This document shows, one piece after another, positions 45,601 through 52,840 of a stretch of 64,000 bases of DNA. The stretch is from positions 186,001 through 250,000 of the forward strand of contig NZ_CP019239.1 of the NCBI RefSeq assembly GCF_001955715.1. Direction: 5' to 3'. The notes under the pieces are model-generated. The model did no database searches, had not been told where the DNA came from, and saw nothing but the letters and a program-made list of their open reading frames with translations. A program made the position numbers and the translations under genes. This stretch comes from Rhodoferax saidenbachensis. Its GTDB lineage: Bacteria > Pseudomonadota > Gammaproteobacteria > Burkholderiales > Burkholderiaceae_C. Each line of letters opens with the position of its first letter. Position 1 is the stretch's first letter.

Positions 45601-46037
45601 CCGCCAACTCGGTAGAGGCGGGGCTCAAATTAGCCAGTGGACGCTTCAAGATTGACAATGCCTATGGCTCCGAGCGGCTGGCCCTGCCCATCGTCACAAC
45701 GGTGCAGTACTACACCGGCGCCACATGGGTGACCAGCCTGACGGATAACGCAACCACCTATAACAGTGCGCTGACAACGGCCACGCCTACGCCGGGCAAT
45801 GTACTGCTGGCTTCTGCCGTCGGGCTGGGTGCGCCAGCTGGTAGCGCCGTTGCAGTGGTCGGTCCCGCCAGCGCGGCGGTGGTGAGCGGAGTACGGACCT
45901 TCCGCCTTGCCGCGCCCATGTCCTCGGGAAAGGTCAACATTTCCGTCAACACACCTATTTACCTGCCCAGCGTTTCGGGTTTGGCTACTTTTGGCGTGTT
46001 CAGAAGCCCCCTGATCTACCGCAGAGAAAACTATTGA
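42633..46037 (+). CDS. mshQ: Large exported MshQ-like protein with DUF6701-type C-terminus
   Basis: A 1134-residue Thr/Ala/Asn-rich protein expected outside the cell, possibly at the pilus tip. From 42711 it has a clean signal peptide (LVAWLLGLSLALGSVTTVYA); the 42633 ATG has AGGA 8 bases upstream but gives an overlong n-region, so the start is uncertain. Residues about 100-300 form a beta-rich domain. Two repeats beginning HYEIRHDGASTLCAE and HYEIQGPASGTTCANH follow. The C-terminal half carries VSLGRFIPDRFET, typical of DUF6701 proteins in mshQ position. Many low-complexity stretches suggest fast evolution. Confidence 0.8.
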   Translation: MQYVGCIGDKTVQQKSLYSKHLMGEIMELNFRSAGAVRTLVAWLLGLSLALGSVTTVYAIGYTPSITTAYPQLTVNPSATQVNWTVSTATCNVPSRYNVCDDGKSDIMSIGFNFTFAGVVYNKWSMSTNGVIFFETAAAGGNSTGDTDYTTTALPTTAFGGVIGPPSTVKAALMPFWADLQKNASVAGANNSAGQPANASFYQYEMQTVSGKQVLVVQLKNAVYWNTSPQLYVNLQVQLWSTGEIVYSYGAMQVMTTNPALRIGLQYPGAVGGCNTLANNQSTSLSNQSYLYTWDAAAAACPPLPTVNHYEIRHDGASTLCAEPVTVLACSSGTTPCPSASIINTQIINVSVAVTGAGSLATPNINPASSNIEPAAPSQAINITWASGSSGAATFVLNTTLSATNALQCTNVAGTAAYANCRMTVANTACIAPPHHYEIQGPASGTTCANHTFTIKAWANAAQTTAYTAGVTTGTLTASGNPASMPSLGAFTIASGSSTVDITPITFPSIGTTTFSTTATPALAGATTCNFGGSTSSCAFTVAVGCVADFNCVETSANAANTADSNASTGKLYTKLAGTAFTFDVVARKADGSVLTTYASEADKSVTVELVDGAGATVCASRVALVPAVNSQTLTFAKTGQSSDLGRKSISFTAANAYQNVRCRATDATSTSTKSCSSDNFAIRPSAVTLVTTANAPVPSVSNPTGTATTIFKAGGNFTLRATTSAGTNYAGTLDQDTDQFTSQDPTQTTKANGGTTGTLTPASLTGNATAAATAANATYTEVGYLYLGTGAFADTSYTAVDNNANHDCIQNSFSDALPALPAAQKYGCNIGNTTEVSLGRFIPDRFETAVSAAPIGCPGGLTCPANPAPSVNGFVYANQPLTVQVIAKNTTVTNATTPTTNTTQNYRSNFAKATTLSAWSAKGGATANPGGGTLANTAVASEAFIKGVASVTPSYGTTLPTLLAPTDVYFRAAENAAGGDGVTSLQTTAANSVEAGLKLASGRFKIDNAYGSERLALPIVTTVQYYTGATWVTSLTDNATTYNSALTTATPTPGNVLLASAVGLGAPAGSAVAVVGPASAAVVSGVRTFRLAAPMSSGKVNISVNTPIYLPSVSGLATFGVFRSPLIYRRENY

Positions 46038-46073
46038 AACGACCTATGTATATTCGTTCATGTGAAATACTGC

Positions 46074-46125
46074 CTCCAAAGGCTGTCATGATTGCGCAAT
46101 CAGCTATTAAAATGAGAGCAAGCCG
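46074..46125 (-). repeat. Dispersed repeat family A, copy 6 (diverged)
   Basis: Minus strand reads TTGCTCTCATTTTAATAGCT, then GATTGCGCAATCATGACAGC. The centre TTGCGCAA is kept, but the right half is degraded. It lies in the gap between mshQ and mshI, which also separates the two halves of the pilus locus. Confidence 0.5.
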
Positions 46126-46202
46126 CTCTGCGCGTCACCCAACATGATCGAAGCAACGCTCCATCGCTATCTGTTCTCTCCCATCCGGAAGGCCCGCTAA
46201 CC

Positions 46203-47294
46203 ATGCGCTGGCCCTGGCAACGCAAGTCTTCTGCCGACCTGCTGGTCATTTCCTGGTCTGACCAGACGCTGGCCTATGTGCTGGCACGCCCCGTGGGCAA
46301 GGGGTATGAGATCAAGCGCACGGGTGTGGAACGCCAAGGCAGTGACAACCGTGACGAGCTGGTGCGCCGCTTGCAGGCGCTGGGTCTCAAGGGCTTGCGC
46401 ACCCACATCATGCTGCGCCCAGAGCAGTACCAGTTTTTGCAGATTGATGCGCCCGCCGTGCCGCCTGAAGAGTTGCGTTCGGCGGCCCGCTACCAAATCC
46501 GAGAGCTGGTGGATGTGCACCTGGATGACATCACGCTCGATGTGATGCGTCTGGGCGATGGCCAGGAAAAAGGCCAGGCCCATCTGTTTGTGGTGGCCGC
46601 CAAAAGTGCCGTGGTGCGCGATGCCATGGAATTGGCAAACGCCATGCAATGGGACGTGAGTGTGATTGATGTGCAAGAAACTGCGCAGCGCAATCTGCAA
46701 AGTCTGGTGGCCCAAAGCGAAGCGCGCCTGGACCGGGCTACGGCGGCGCTGGTGCTGACCGACAACAAACAAGCCATGCTGACGATCAGCGCCAACGAAG
46801 AACTGTTCTACACCCGCCGCCTCGAGTTGCCCGAGGGGTTCATGGCTATGACCTGGGGTCAGAGCGAGATGGCGGAATCGTCGGACAGCTACACACCGGT
46901 GAATGAGTATGTGCCTGACTACAGCGTGGGTGGCGTGGCGTATGGCAACGACTATTCCGATGCACGTGGTCCTGCGGCCAGTGCGGGCGGTGCTGGCAGC
47001 AGCAGTGCCCAGGCGGATTACGAACGCGCCCAGCGGTTGGTCGTCGAAGTGCAGCGCTCGCTGGACCTGTGGGACCGTTCCTGGACCCAACTGCCCCTGG
47101 CCGGGGTGCGTGTGTTTGCCGGTGCCCGTTCGCAGGAGTTGGCCGACTGGCTGGGCCGTGAAATAGGCCAAACCGTAGGCGTGTTGAACGCAGCACCGCT
47201 GCTCAAGGGCTTGCCAGCGGCTGAAACGGCGGATGCCATGTACTGTCTGCCTCTGGCGGGTGTGCTGCTGCGCACCGACGGCCGCAAACTGTAG
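46203..47294 (+). CDS. mshI: MSHA biogenesis protein MshI, PilM-like
   Basis: A 363-residue cytoplasmic actin-fold protein of the PilM/GspL type that links the assembly ATPase to the periplasmic alignment complex. The opening MRWPWQRKSS with VISWSDQTLAYVLAR and the segment PPEELRSAARYQIRELVDV are typical. It heads the block mshI to mshN. Residues 260-290 are a Gly/Ala/Ser-rich insert. Confidence 0.85.
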   Translation: MRWPWQRKSSADLLVISWSDQTLAYVLARPVGKGYEIKRTGVERQGSDNRDELVRRLQALGLKGLRTHIMLRPEQYQFLQIDAPAVPPEELRSAARYQIRELVDVHLDDITLDVMRLGDGQEKGQAHLFVVAAKSAVVRDAMELANAMQWDVSVIDVQETAQRNLQSLVAQSEARLDRATAALVLTDNKQAMLTISANEELFYTRRLELPEGFMAMTWGQSEMAESSDSYTPVNEYVPDYSVGGVAYGNDYSDARGPAASAGGAGSSSAQADYERAQRLVVEVQRSLDLWDRSWTQLPLAGVRVFAGARSQELADWLGREIGQTVGVLNAAPLLKGLPAAETADAMYCLPLAGVLLRTDGRKL

Positions 47295-47302
47295 AGCCCG
47301 CC

Positions 47303-47971
47303 ATGCCGCAGCAAATCAATCTTTGTACTCCCCTTCTGCTGGCGCCCAAGCGCTATTTCTCTGCGCAAACCATGGCGCTGGCCTTGGCTGTGTTTCTTGT
47401 GCTGGGCGGTGCCCTGTGTGGCGCCTGGATCTGGAACCTGAACCGCACGACGGCTAAATTGCAACAACTCAAATCCAGTCAGGCAACAGAGTTGGCGAGC
47501 CTGAAGGCGGCCTTGCTGGCCAATGCGGCGGGTGCGGCGCCCCTCAGCCCCGAACTGCAAACCCAGGTGCAAGATCTGAGGACGCAAGTACAGGTGCAGG
47601 AGAAGGTGCTGCTTGCCTTGCAGCAAGGTCGCATGGTGCCGGGTTCTGCACACTCCGATCGCCTGGCCCTGGTGTCGCGCAGCATTCCCTCCACGGTTTG
47701 GGTGACGGCGGTGAATGCAGACGCCACGCGTTTTGAAGTGGCGGGCTACACCCTGGAACCCTCTGCCCTCAACGAATGGGTCAAGCGCCTTGCGCTAAGC
47801 CCCCTGATGCAGGGCCTGCGCCTCTCCACCGTCAAAGTGCAAAGCGCCCGGTTGGTCCAAGCCACGGCCGCTGCAACCGCTACACCGACTGGGCGTGAGG
47901 CCTGGTCCTTCACGCTGGTCAGCGCGCAGCCACCAGCCCCTGTGGCCCCGCCCAAAGGGAGCACACCATGA
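47303..47971 (+). CDS. PilN-like alignment-complex protein (second MshI component)
   Basis: A 222-residue bitopic protein: short cytoplasmic N-terminus, one transmembrane helix at about 24-44 (MALALAVFLVLGGALCG), a coiled coil, then a periplasmic ferredoxin-like fold with VSRSIPSTVWVTAVNADA. The short N-terminal stretch LCTPLLLAPKRYFSA is a PilN-type hallmark for contacting PilM/MshI. In Shewanella-type loci this component is called MshI2. It overlaps mshJ by ATGA. Confidence 0.78.
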   Translation: MPQQINLCTPLLLAPKRYFSAQTMALALAVFLVLGGALCGAWIWNLNRTTAKLQQLKSSQATELASLKAALLANAAGAAPLSPELQTQVQDLRTQVQVQEKVLLALQQGRMVPGSAHSDRLALVSRSIPSTVWVTAVNADATRFEVAGYTLEPSALNEWVKRLALSPLMQGLRLSTVKVQSARLVQATAAATATPTGREAWSFTLVSAQPPAPVAPPKGSTP

Positions 47972-48582
47972 AGCAGTGGTGGTTAAAGCAAAGCGCGCGC
48001 ATTGATGCGTTGAGCCTGCGTGAGCGGTTGTTCCTCTTCCTGTCTGTCATTGCCTGCTGTCTGGCGCTCGCCGATGTGCTGTGGCTCTCTCCGGCCATGG
48101 GCGAACATACTTTGCAAACCCAGCAATCAGCGGCCCAGAATACCGAACTGCAGCGTCTGCGCACCGAGTTGCAAAGTACACCCAAACCGGTCGATGTCAA
48201 TCTGCCCCTGCGCAGCGAGCAGGCTGCACTGCAGCAGCAACTGGTTGAATTGAAAAGCAACATAGCCGCCGCTGCGGGTGGTGGCAGCCTGGCCTTGGAG
48301 CCCGTGCTGGCAGAATTCTTGCGTCGCCGCGCCGGGTTGACACTGTTGTCCACGGCTACCCTGGCGGACGATGCCAGCGCCGGCAAAGATGCTGCAGTGA
48401 CCGGTATTACCCGCAGGGGCGTGGAGCTTAAAGTGTCTGGCCCCTATGGCGAGTTGCAAAGTTACGTGAAAAGCCTGGAGCAGGCCCTGCCCAATTTGCG
48501 CTGGGGCCCCATGCAGTTGCTCAGTGACAAGCAGCCCCCTGTGCTGCAATTGCAGGTGTTTGTGCTGGAGGTGCAGCCGTGA
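47968..48582 (+). CDS. mshJ: MSHA biogenesis protein MshJ, PilO-like
   Basis: A 204-residue inner-membrane protein. The N-terminal cytoplasmic segment LSLRERLFLFLSVIACCLAL leads into one transmembrane helix, then a coiled coil and the periplasmic fold ending LQLQVFVLEVQP. Together with the PilM- and PilN-like proteins it forms the alignment complex. It overlaps both neighbours by 4 bases. Confidence 0.83.
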   Translation: MKQWWLKQSARIDALSLRERLFLFLSVIACCLALADVLWLSPAMGEHTLQTQQSAAQNTELQRLRTELQSTPKPVDVNLPLRSEQAALQQQLVELKSNIAAAAGGGSLALEPVLAEFLRRRAGLTLLSTATLADDASAGKDAAVTGITRRGVELKVSGPYGELQSYVKSLEQALPNLRWGPMQLLSDKQPPVLQLQVFVLEVQP

Positions 48583-49037
48583 GCTACTTGGGCCACACTG
48601 TCCGGACTCTCATGGGCGTCGTCCTGACATGGCACGCGTGTATGGGTGTTGCGCAGGAGATGCGTGACCCTACGGTAGCCCCGGCAGAAGCGAGCACCGC
48701 GCCGGGCGTGCCTGGCAGCGCTGCTCCGGCACCGGGCATGGCGGTGGTCGTGCAGGATGGAAAGCCGCATCTGGTGGTGGGAACGCGCCTGGTGGCCGTG
48801 GGCCAGAAGGTGGGCAACGCCCAACTGGAGCGTATTACCGAAACCGAGATCTGGCTGCGCGAAGGCAAGCAGTTGCGCAAGCTGCCGCGTTTTAATGGTA
48901 TTCAGCGCAGCGTGGCAAAGCCTCCCGCCCCGTGCAAAGCGCCTGTTGCCAACACTAAACCCCGATCCAAGTCCGCCGCTGTGCCGGCCCCGCAAGCCGT
49001 ATCCCCCGCAGTACCCTGCGAAGGAGTGCAACCGTGA
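48579..49037 (+). CDS. mshK: MSHA biogenesis protein MshK, PilP/GspC-like
   Basis: A 152-residue exported protein with signal sequence RTLMGVVLTWHACMGVAQ and a small beta-domain: MRDPTVAP, LVVGTRLVAVGQKVGNAQLE, REGKQLRKLP. This resembles the homology region of GspC/PilP that contacts the secretin. The C-terminus is Pro/Ala-rich. It uses a GTG start overlapping the mshJ stop (GTGA). Confidence 0.8.
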   Translation: MSYLGHTVRTLMGVVLTWHACMGVAQEMRDPTVAPAEASTAPGVPGSAAPAPGMAVVVQDGKPHLVVGTRLVAVGQKVGNAQLERITETEIWLREGKQLRKLPRFNGIQRSVAKPPAPCKAPVANTKPRSKSAAVPAPQAVSPAVPCEGVQP

Positions 49038-50782
49038 AGTCCTGCCCCATGAATGATTTTTCTCCCATCGCGCTACCCTCTGCCCGGCGGCCCTCACTCG
49101 CACTGTGGACCCTGCTGGGTGCGAGCCTGCTGAGTGGTTGTGCTGCGTTGAACCGCCCGCTGCGCACCCCGGATGTGAGTGCCACCGTGCAGGCCGAACT
49201 GGCAGCTCCCGCACCCACGAAGGCAGTGCCCGCCAAGGTGTCCGACGCGTTGGCAGAGCCTGCCACCCCGGCGGTGGTTTTGCCCCCCGAACCCCGGCTG
49301 GACCTGCTGGTGAGCAACGCCCAGGCGCGCGAGGTATTCCTTGCCATCGTGGCCGACACCCGCTACAGCATGCTCATGCATCCCGACGTGTCGGGCACCC
49401 TGTCAGTCACTTTGCGGGGGGTCACGGTGACGGAAGCGCTGGAAGCGATTCGCGATGTCTATGGCTACGACTTCAAGATCGAGGGCCGTCGTATCACCGT
49501 CTACGCCCCCACGTTGCAGACGCGTGTGTTCACCATCAACTACCCGACATCTTTGCGTACCGGAAGCAGCGAGTTGCGCGTGTCTTCCGGGGCGGGCCTG
49601 CAGAGCACCACGACGGGTACGGGTACCTCTGCGACCACAGGCGGGACCACAACCAGCCAGCAGCCTGAAAACAGCCGCGTGTCGACCACGTCCCGTTCCG
49701 ACTTCTGGGGTGAGCTGGCGGCTTCGGTGCGCAGCCTGGTGGGAACCGGCGAAGGGCGCAACGTGGTGTCCAGCCCGCAGGCGGGCATTCTGGCCGTACG
49801 TGCCATGCCTGAAGAACTGCGCCAGGTGGACAAGTTCCTCAAGGCCACCCAGGCTTCGGTGGAGCGCCAGGTCATGCTGGAAGCCAAAGTGGTTGAAGTG
49901 GAACTGCGCGATGGTTATCAAAGCGGCGTGAACTGGGGTGCTTTGGGAAGTGATGTGAATGGGCAGGTGGCGCTCGGCGTGATGGGTAGCGGGGTCAGTG
50001 GCACGAACCCCTTTGCACAAGGCACTACCACCATCAATGGCGCGGTAGCTTTCCCGGCAGGTGGTGGGGGATTGTTTGGTCTCGCCCTGGCCACCAGCCA
50101 GTTTGCGGCGGTGCTGGGTTTTCTGGAGACACAGGGCGATGTACAAACGCTCTCCAGCCCCCGCCTGGCCACGTTGAACAACCAGAAGGCGGTGCTCAAG
50201 GTCGGTTCAGACGAGTTTTATGTGACCGGTGTGACGGGCGGTACGTCTACCAGCAGCAGCTCCAACACAAGCAGCAGCAATACCACCATGCCGACGGTGA
50301 CACTGACACCGTTTTTCTCTGGTATTTCGCTGGATGTGACGCCGCAGATTGACGATGGCGTGAACGTCACGTTGCATGTGCACCCATCACTCACCACGGT
50401 GACCGAAAAGACCAAGCAGGTCGATCTGGGGAGTGTGGGCAATTACCGCTTGCCGCTGGCCTCTAGCAGCGTGAATGAGACCGACACGCTGGTGCGGATT
50501 CAGGACGGCAACATCGTTGCCATTGGCGGCCTGATGCAGTTGGAATCCAGCCGCAATGCGTCGGGCCTTCCCGGTACCACGGGTATGCCGGGGCTGGGTG
50601 CTCTGTTTGGCAACCGGTCCACACAAGGCCGCAAGAAAGAAGTGATTGTGTTGATCAAACCCACCATCATCCGTACCGCTGCCGACTGGGAAGCCCAGTC
50701 GCGTCGCGCCCGCGCTGCGCTGGAAGACATGGACGCAAGCCGGGCCCGTGTGATCCAGATTGACGGTAACCTGGCCAAGTAA
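49034..50782 (+). CDS. mshL: MSHA outer-membrane secretin MshL
   Basis: A 582-residue secretin that forms the pilus exit pore. The N-terminus is a lipoprotein-type signal ending LLSGC. N0/STN and N1-like domains follow (LVSNAQAREVFLAIVADTRY, VTEALEAIRDVYGYDFKIEG), then the beta-barrel domain with VERQVMLEAKVVEVELRDGY, LSSPRLATLNNQKAVLKVG and the C-terminal KKEVIVLIKPTII. Ser/Thr/Gly-rich loops occur near 190-215 and 405-420. GTG at 49034 has AAGGAG 7 bases upstream and is preferred to ATG 49049. Confidence 0.92.
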   Translation: MKSCPMNDFSPIALPSARRPSLALWTLLGASLLSGCAALNRPLRTPDVSATVQAELAAPAPTKAVPAKVSDALAEPATPAVVLPPEPRLDLLVSNAQAREVFLAIVADTRYSMLMHPDVSGTLSVTLRGVTVTEALEAIRDVYGYDFKIEGRRITVYAPTLQTRVFTINYPTSLRTGSSELRVSSGAGLQSTTTGTGTSATTGGTTTSQQPENSRVSTTSRSDFWGELAASVRSLVGTGEGRNVVSSPQAGILAVRAMPEELRQVDKFLKATQASVERQVMLEAKVVEVELRDGYQSGVNWGALGSDVNGQVALGVMGSGVSGTNPFAQGTTTINGAVAFPAGGGGLFGLALATSQFAAVLGFLETQGDVQTLSSPRLATLNNQKAVLKVGSDEFYVTGVTGGTSTSSSSNTSSSNTTMPTVTLTPFFSGISLDVTPQIDDGVNVTLHVHPSLTTVTEKTKQVDLGSVGNYRLPLASSSVNETDTLVRIQDGNIVAIGGLMQLESSRNASGLPGTTGMPGLGALFGNRSTQGRKKEVIVLIKPTIIRTAADWEAQSRRARAALEDMDASRARVIQIDGNLAK

Positions 50783-51717
50783 TGTATCTGGGGCATTTTT
50801 CACTCAGGGAAGCCCCTTTTTCCATCACGCCGGATACGGACTTTTATTATCCGCACGAAGGCGCGCAGGCCTCTCTGAACATGCTGCTGGTGGCATTGCG
50901 CAGTGGGGAGGGCTTTGTCAAGGTGGTGGGCGAATTGGGCTGCGGCAAGACCGTTTTGTGCCGCCAGCTGCTCAAGGTCTTGCAGGGTGAGTTTGTCACC
51001 GCCTACATCCCCAACCCCGACATGGGGCCCGATGATTTGCTGATGGCGCTGTGTGCAGAGCTGAACTTCGAGGTCGTGCAACCGCCGCAGCGTCACCAGA
51101 TGCTGGGGGCCCTGCGCGATGGTTTGCTGGCCCATGCCGAACAGGGGCGCAAGGTGTTGGTTTGTATTGACGAAGCGCAGGCCATCCCCGTGCGCACCGT
51201 GGAGAGCCTGCGGCTGCTTTCCAACCTTGAAACAGAAAAGCGAAAGCTGTTGCAGCTGGTGTTGTTAGGCCAGCCGGATCTGGACGACAAGCTGGCGCGC
51301 CCCGAGATTCGCCAACTGCTGCAGCGCATTACCTTCAGCGAATACCTGGGGCCCATGCACGCCAAACGGGTTGCGACCTACCTAGAACATCGCCTCGCCA
51401 CGGCCGCATTGAATGGCAACACAGACATTCAGCTCTTCACACCCCGGGCTGCCATGGCGATTGCCCACTACAGTGCGGGCGTGCCACGGCTGATCAACAT
51501 CCTGGCGCACAAATGCCTGATGTTGGCCTATGGCGAAGACCGGCAGCGTGTGTCGGTGGCGCATGTGCACCTGGCCGCGCGGGATACACCGGGCATCAAA
51601 GCGCGCAGGCCCTGGTGGCTGTGGCTGCGCCCGCTTCGGCGCAGTCCGGTGCATGGCGCATGGCGTGAAACGGATGCATTCCAGCCTCTGGGCGGTGCAC
51701 GGGAGGATCCTCCATGA
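50782..51717 (+). CDS. mshM: MSHA biogenesis AAA ATPase MshM (ExeA/GspA-like)
   Basis: A 311-residue ExeA-type ATPase. The opening MYLGHFSLREAPFSITPDTD is the ExeA signature; Walker A is GELGCGKT (residues 50-57) and Walker B KVLVCIDEAQAI. The fold helps the secretin pass or attach to peptidoglycan in ExeA systems. No peptidoglycan-binding domain is present here. Its ATG overlaps the mshL stop (TAATG). Confidence 0.88.
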   Translation: MYLGHFSLREAPFSITPDTDFYYPHEGAQASLNMLLVALRSGEGFVKVVGELGCGKTVLCRQLLKVLQGEFVTAYIPNPDMGPDDLLMALCAELNFEVVQPPQRHQMLGALRDGLLAHAEQGRKVLVCIDEAQAIPVRTVESLRLLSNLETEKRKLLQLVLLGQPDLDDKLARPEIRQLLQRITFSEYLGPMHAKRVATYLEHRLATAALNGNTDIQLFTPRAAMAIAHYSAGVPRLINILAHKCLMLAYGEDRQRVSVAHVHLAARDTPGIKARRPWWLWLRPLRRSPVHGAWRETDAFQPLGGAREDPP

Positions 51718-52784
51718 GTGTGATCAACAAGATGTTGCGGGACCTGGACCAACGCCAATCGGCAGAGCCGGGCTTGCGTCAGGGCGTCACCAGCGTTTCA
51801 GGGGCCGCCATCCGTCCGCCGGCAAGGCGCAAGGCGCGTGGATCACGGGCATTCCTTATCGGCGGGGTGCTGGTGTTGGTGCTGGGAATCGGTCTGGGGT
51901 ACGTGTGGACGTTCGGATTGCCGGAAAGTCTGAGGACGCTGATGGAGTCTTCTGTGCAGGTGCCAGCCATGGCATCCACGCCTGCCGCTGTTCCAGCGCC
52001 GCCCCCTGAGCCAGCGGCGGCGCCCCAGGTCGTGATAGCGCCGCCTCTGCCAGTGGCCTCTGCGCCCGAGGTGCTAGCGCCGGTCACGCCACCACCCGTG
52101 GTTGAAAGTCGCCCCGCTACGCCTCCCCCTGCCCAACCCACACCGGTGCTGCGGGCGGAGCCAGCATTGCGCAGCGCCAGGAATGTCCCTGCTACGACCC
52201 CTGCAGTCGCGCCGGCCGCCGTGCCTGCCAGCGCTCCCGTGGTGTCGCCAGCGCATGTCCCAGTGCCGCGCGAGACCCCTGCACAGCGCCAGCAACTGGC
52301 CGCCAAGGAAACCCTGGCCAACGCACAAGCCCTGTGGAATAGCGGCTCGCGGGATGCGGCGATAGACCTTTTGCAGGAAGCCGTGTCCAGCGCTGAGCGC
52401 GGTGCTGCCCCGGCCCAGGTCCTGCCGCCTTTGGTGCGCGAACTGGCGCGGATGCAACTGGCCGAGTCACGCCCGGGCGCGGTGTGGGCGCTGCTCACCC
52501 GGCTGGAGCCGCAATTGCGCAACGAGGCGGACCTGTGGGCCGTGCGCGCCAATGCGGCGCAGCGCCTGGGGCACCACCAGGACAGCGTGCAGTCGTATAC
52601 GACTGCGCTGCAGTCACGCCCCACCGAGCAGCGCTGGTTATTGGGCGCCGCGGTGTCTCTGGCCGCGCTGGGTCAGATTGCCAACGCCGCCGAGATGGCG
52701 GACAAGGCGCGTGCCAGTGGTCCCATCAGCCGGGATGTGTTGCAGTACCTGCGCCAGATGGGTGTGCCGGTTAAGGATCAATAA
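51714..52784 (+). CDS. mshN: MSHA biogenesis protein MshN with TPR domain
   Basis: A 356-residue bitopic protein. MSVINKMLRDLDQRQ is the MshN signature at the N-terminus. One transmembrane helix (about 46-64) is followed by a long Pro/Ala linker (80-185) and TPR-like helices to the end (LANAQALWNSGSRDAAIDLL...). It may bridge the inner membrane and the secretin, similar to GspB. Last gene of the locus; a copy of repeat A follows. Confidence 0.86.
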   Translation: MSVINKMLRDLDQRQSAEPGLRQGVTSVSGAAIRPPARRKARGSRAFLIGGVLVLVLGIGLGYVWTFGLPESLRTLMESSVQVPAMASTPAAVPAPPPEPAAAPQVVIAPPLPVASAPEVLAPVTPPPVVESRPATPPPAQPTPVLRAEPALRSARNVPATTPAVAPAAVPASAPVVSPAHVPVPRETPAQRQQLAAKETLANAQALWNSGSRDAAIDLLQEAVSSAERGAAPAQVLPPLVRELARMQLAESRPGAVWALLTRLEPQLRNEADLWAVRANAAQRLGHHQDSVQSYTTALQSRPTEQRWLLGAAVSLAALGQIANAAEMADKARASGPISRDVLQYLRQMGVPVKDQ

Positions 52785-52787
52785 GCA

Positions 52788-52840
52788 CTCCAGCCCGCAT
52801 TCAGCTTGCGCAAGCAGCTACTAAATCAATAGCATTTCAG
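52788..52840 (-). repeat. Dispersed repeat family A, copy 7
   Basis: Minus strand reads GCTATTGATTTAGTAGC, TGCTTGCGCAAGC, then GCGGGCTGGAG. It fills the space between the mshN and comM stops, touching the comM stop codon. Confidence 0.7.

Noticed and set aside
49034..50782. Alternative reading of MshL as a type II secretion GspD
   Set aside because: The neighbours are MSHA-specific (MshM, MshN, pilin block), and no GspC to GspM effector-secretion set is present.
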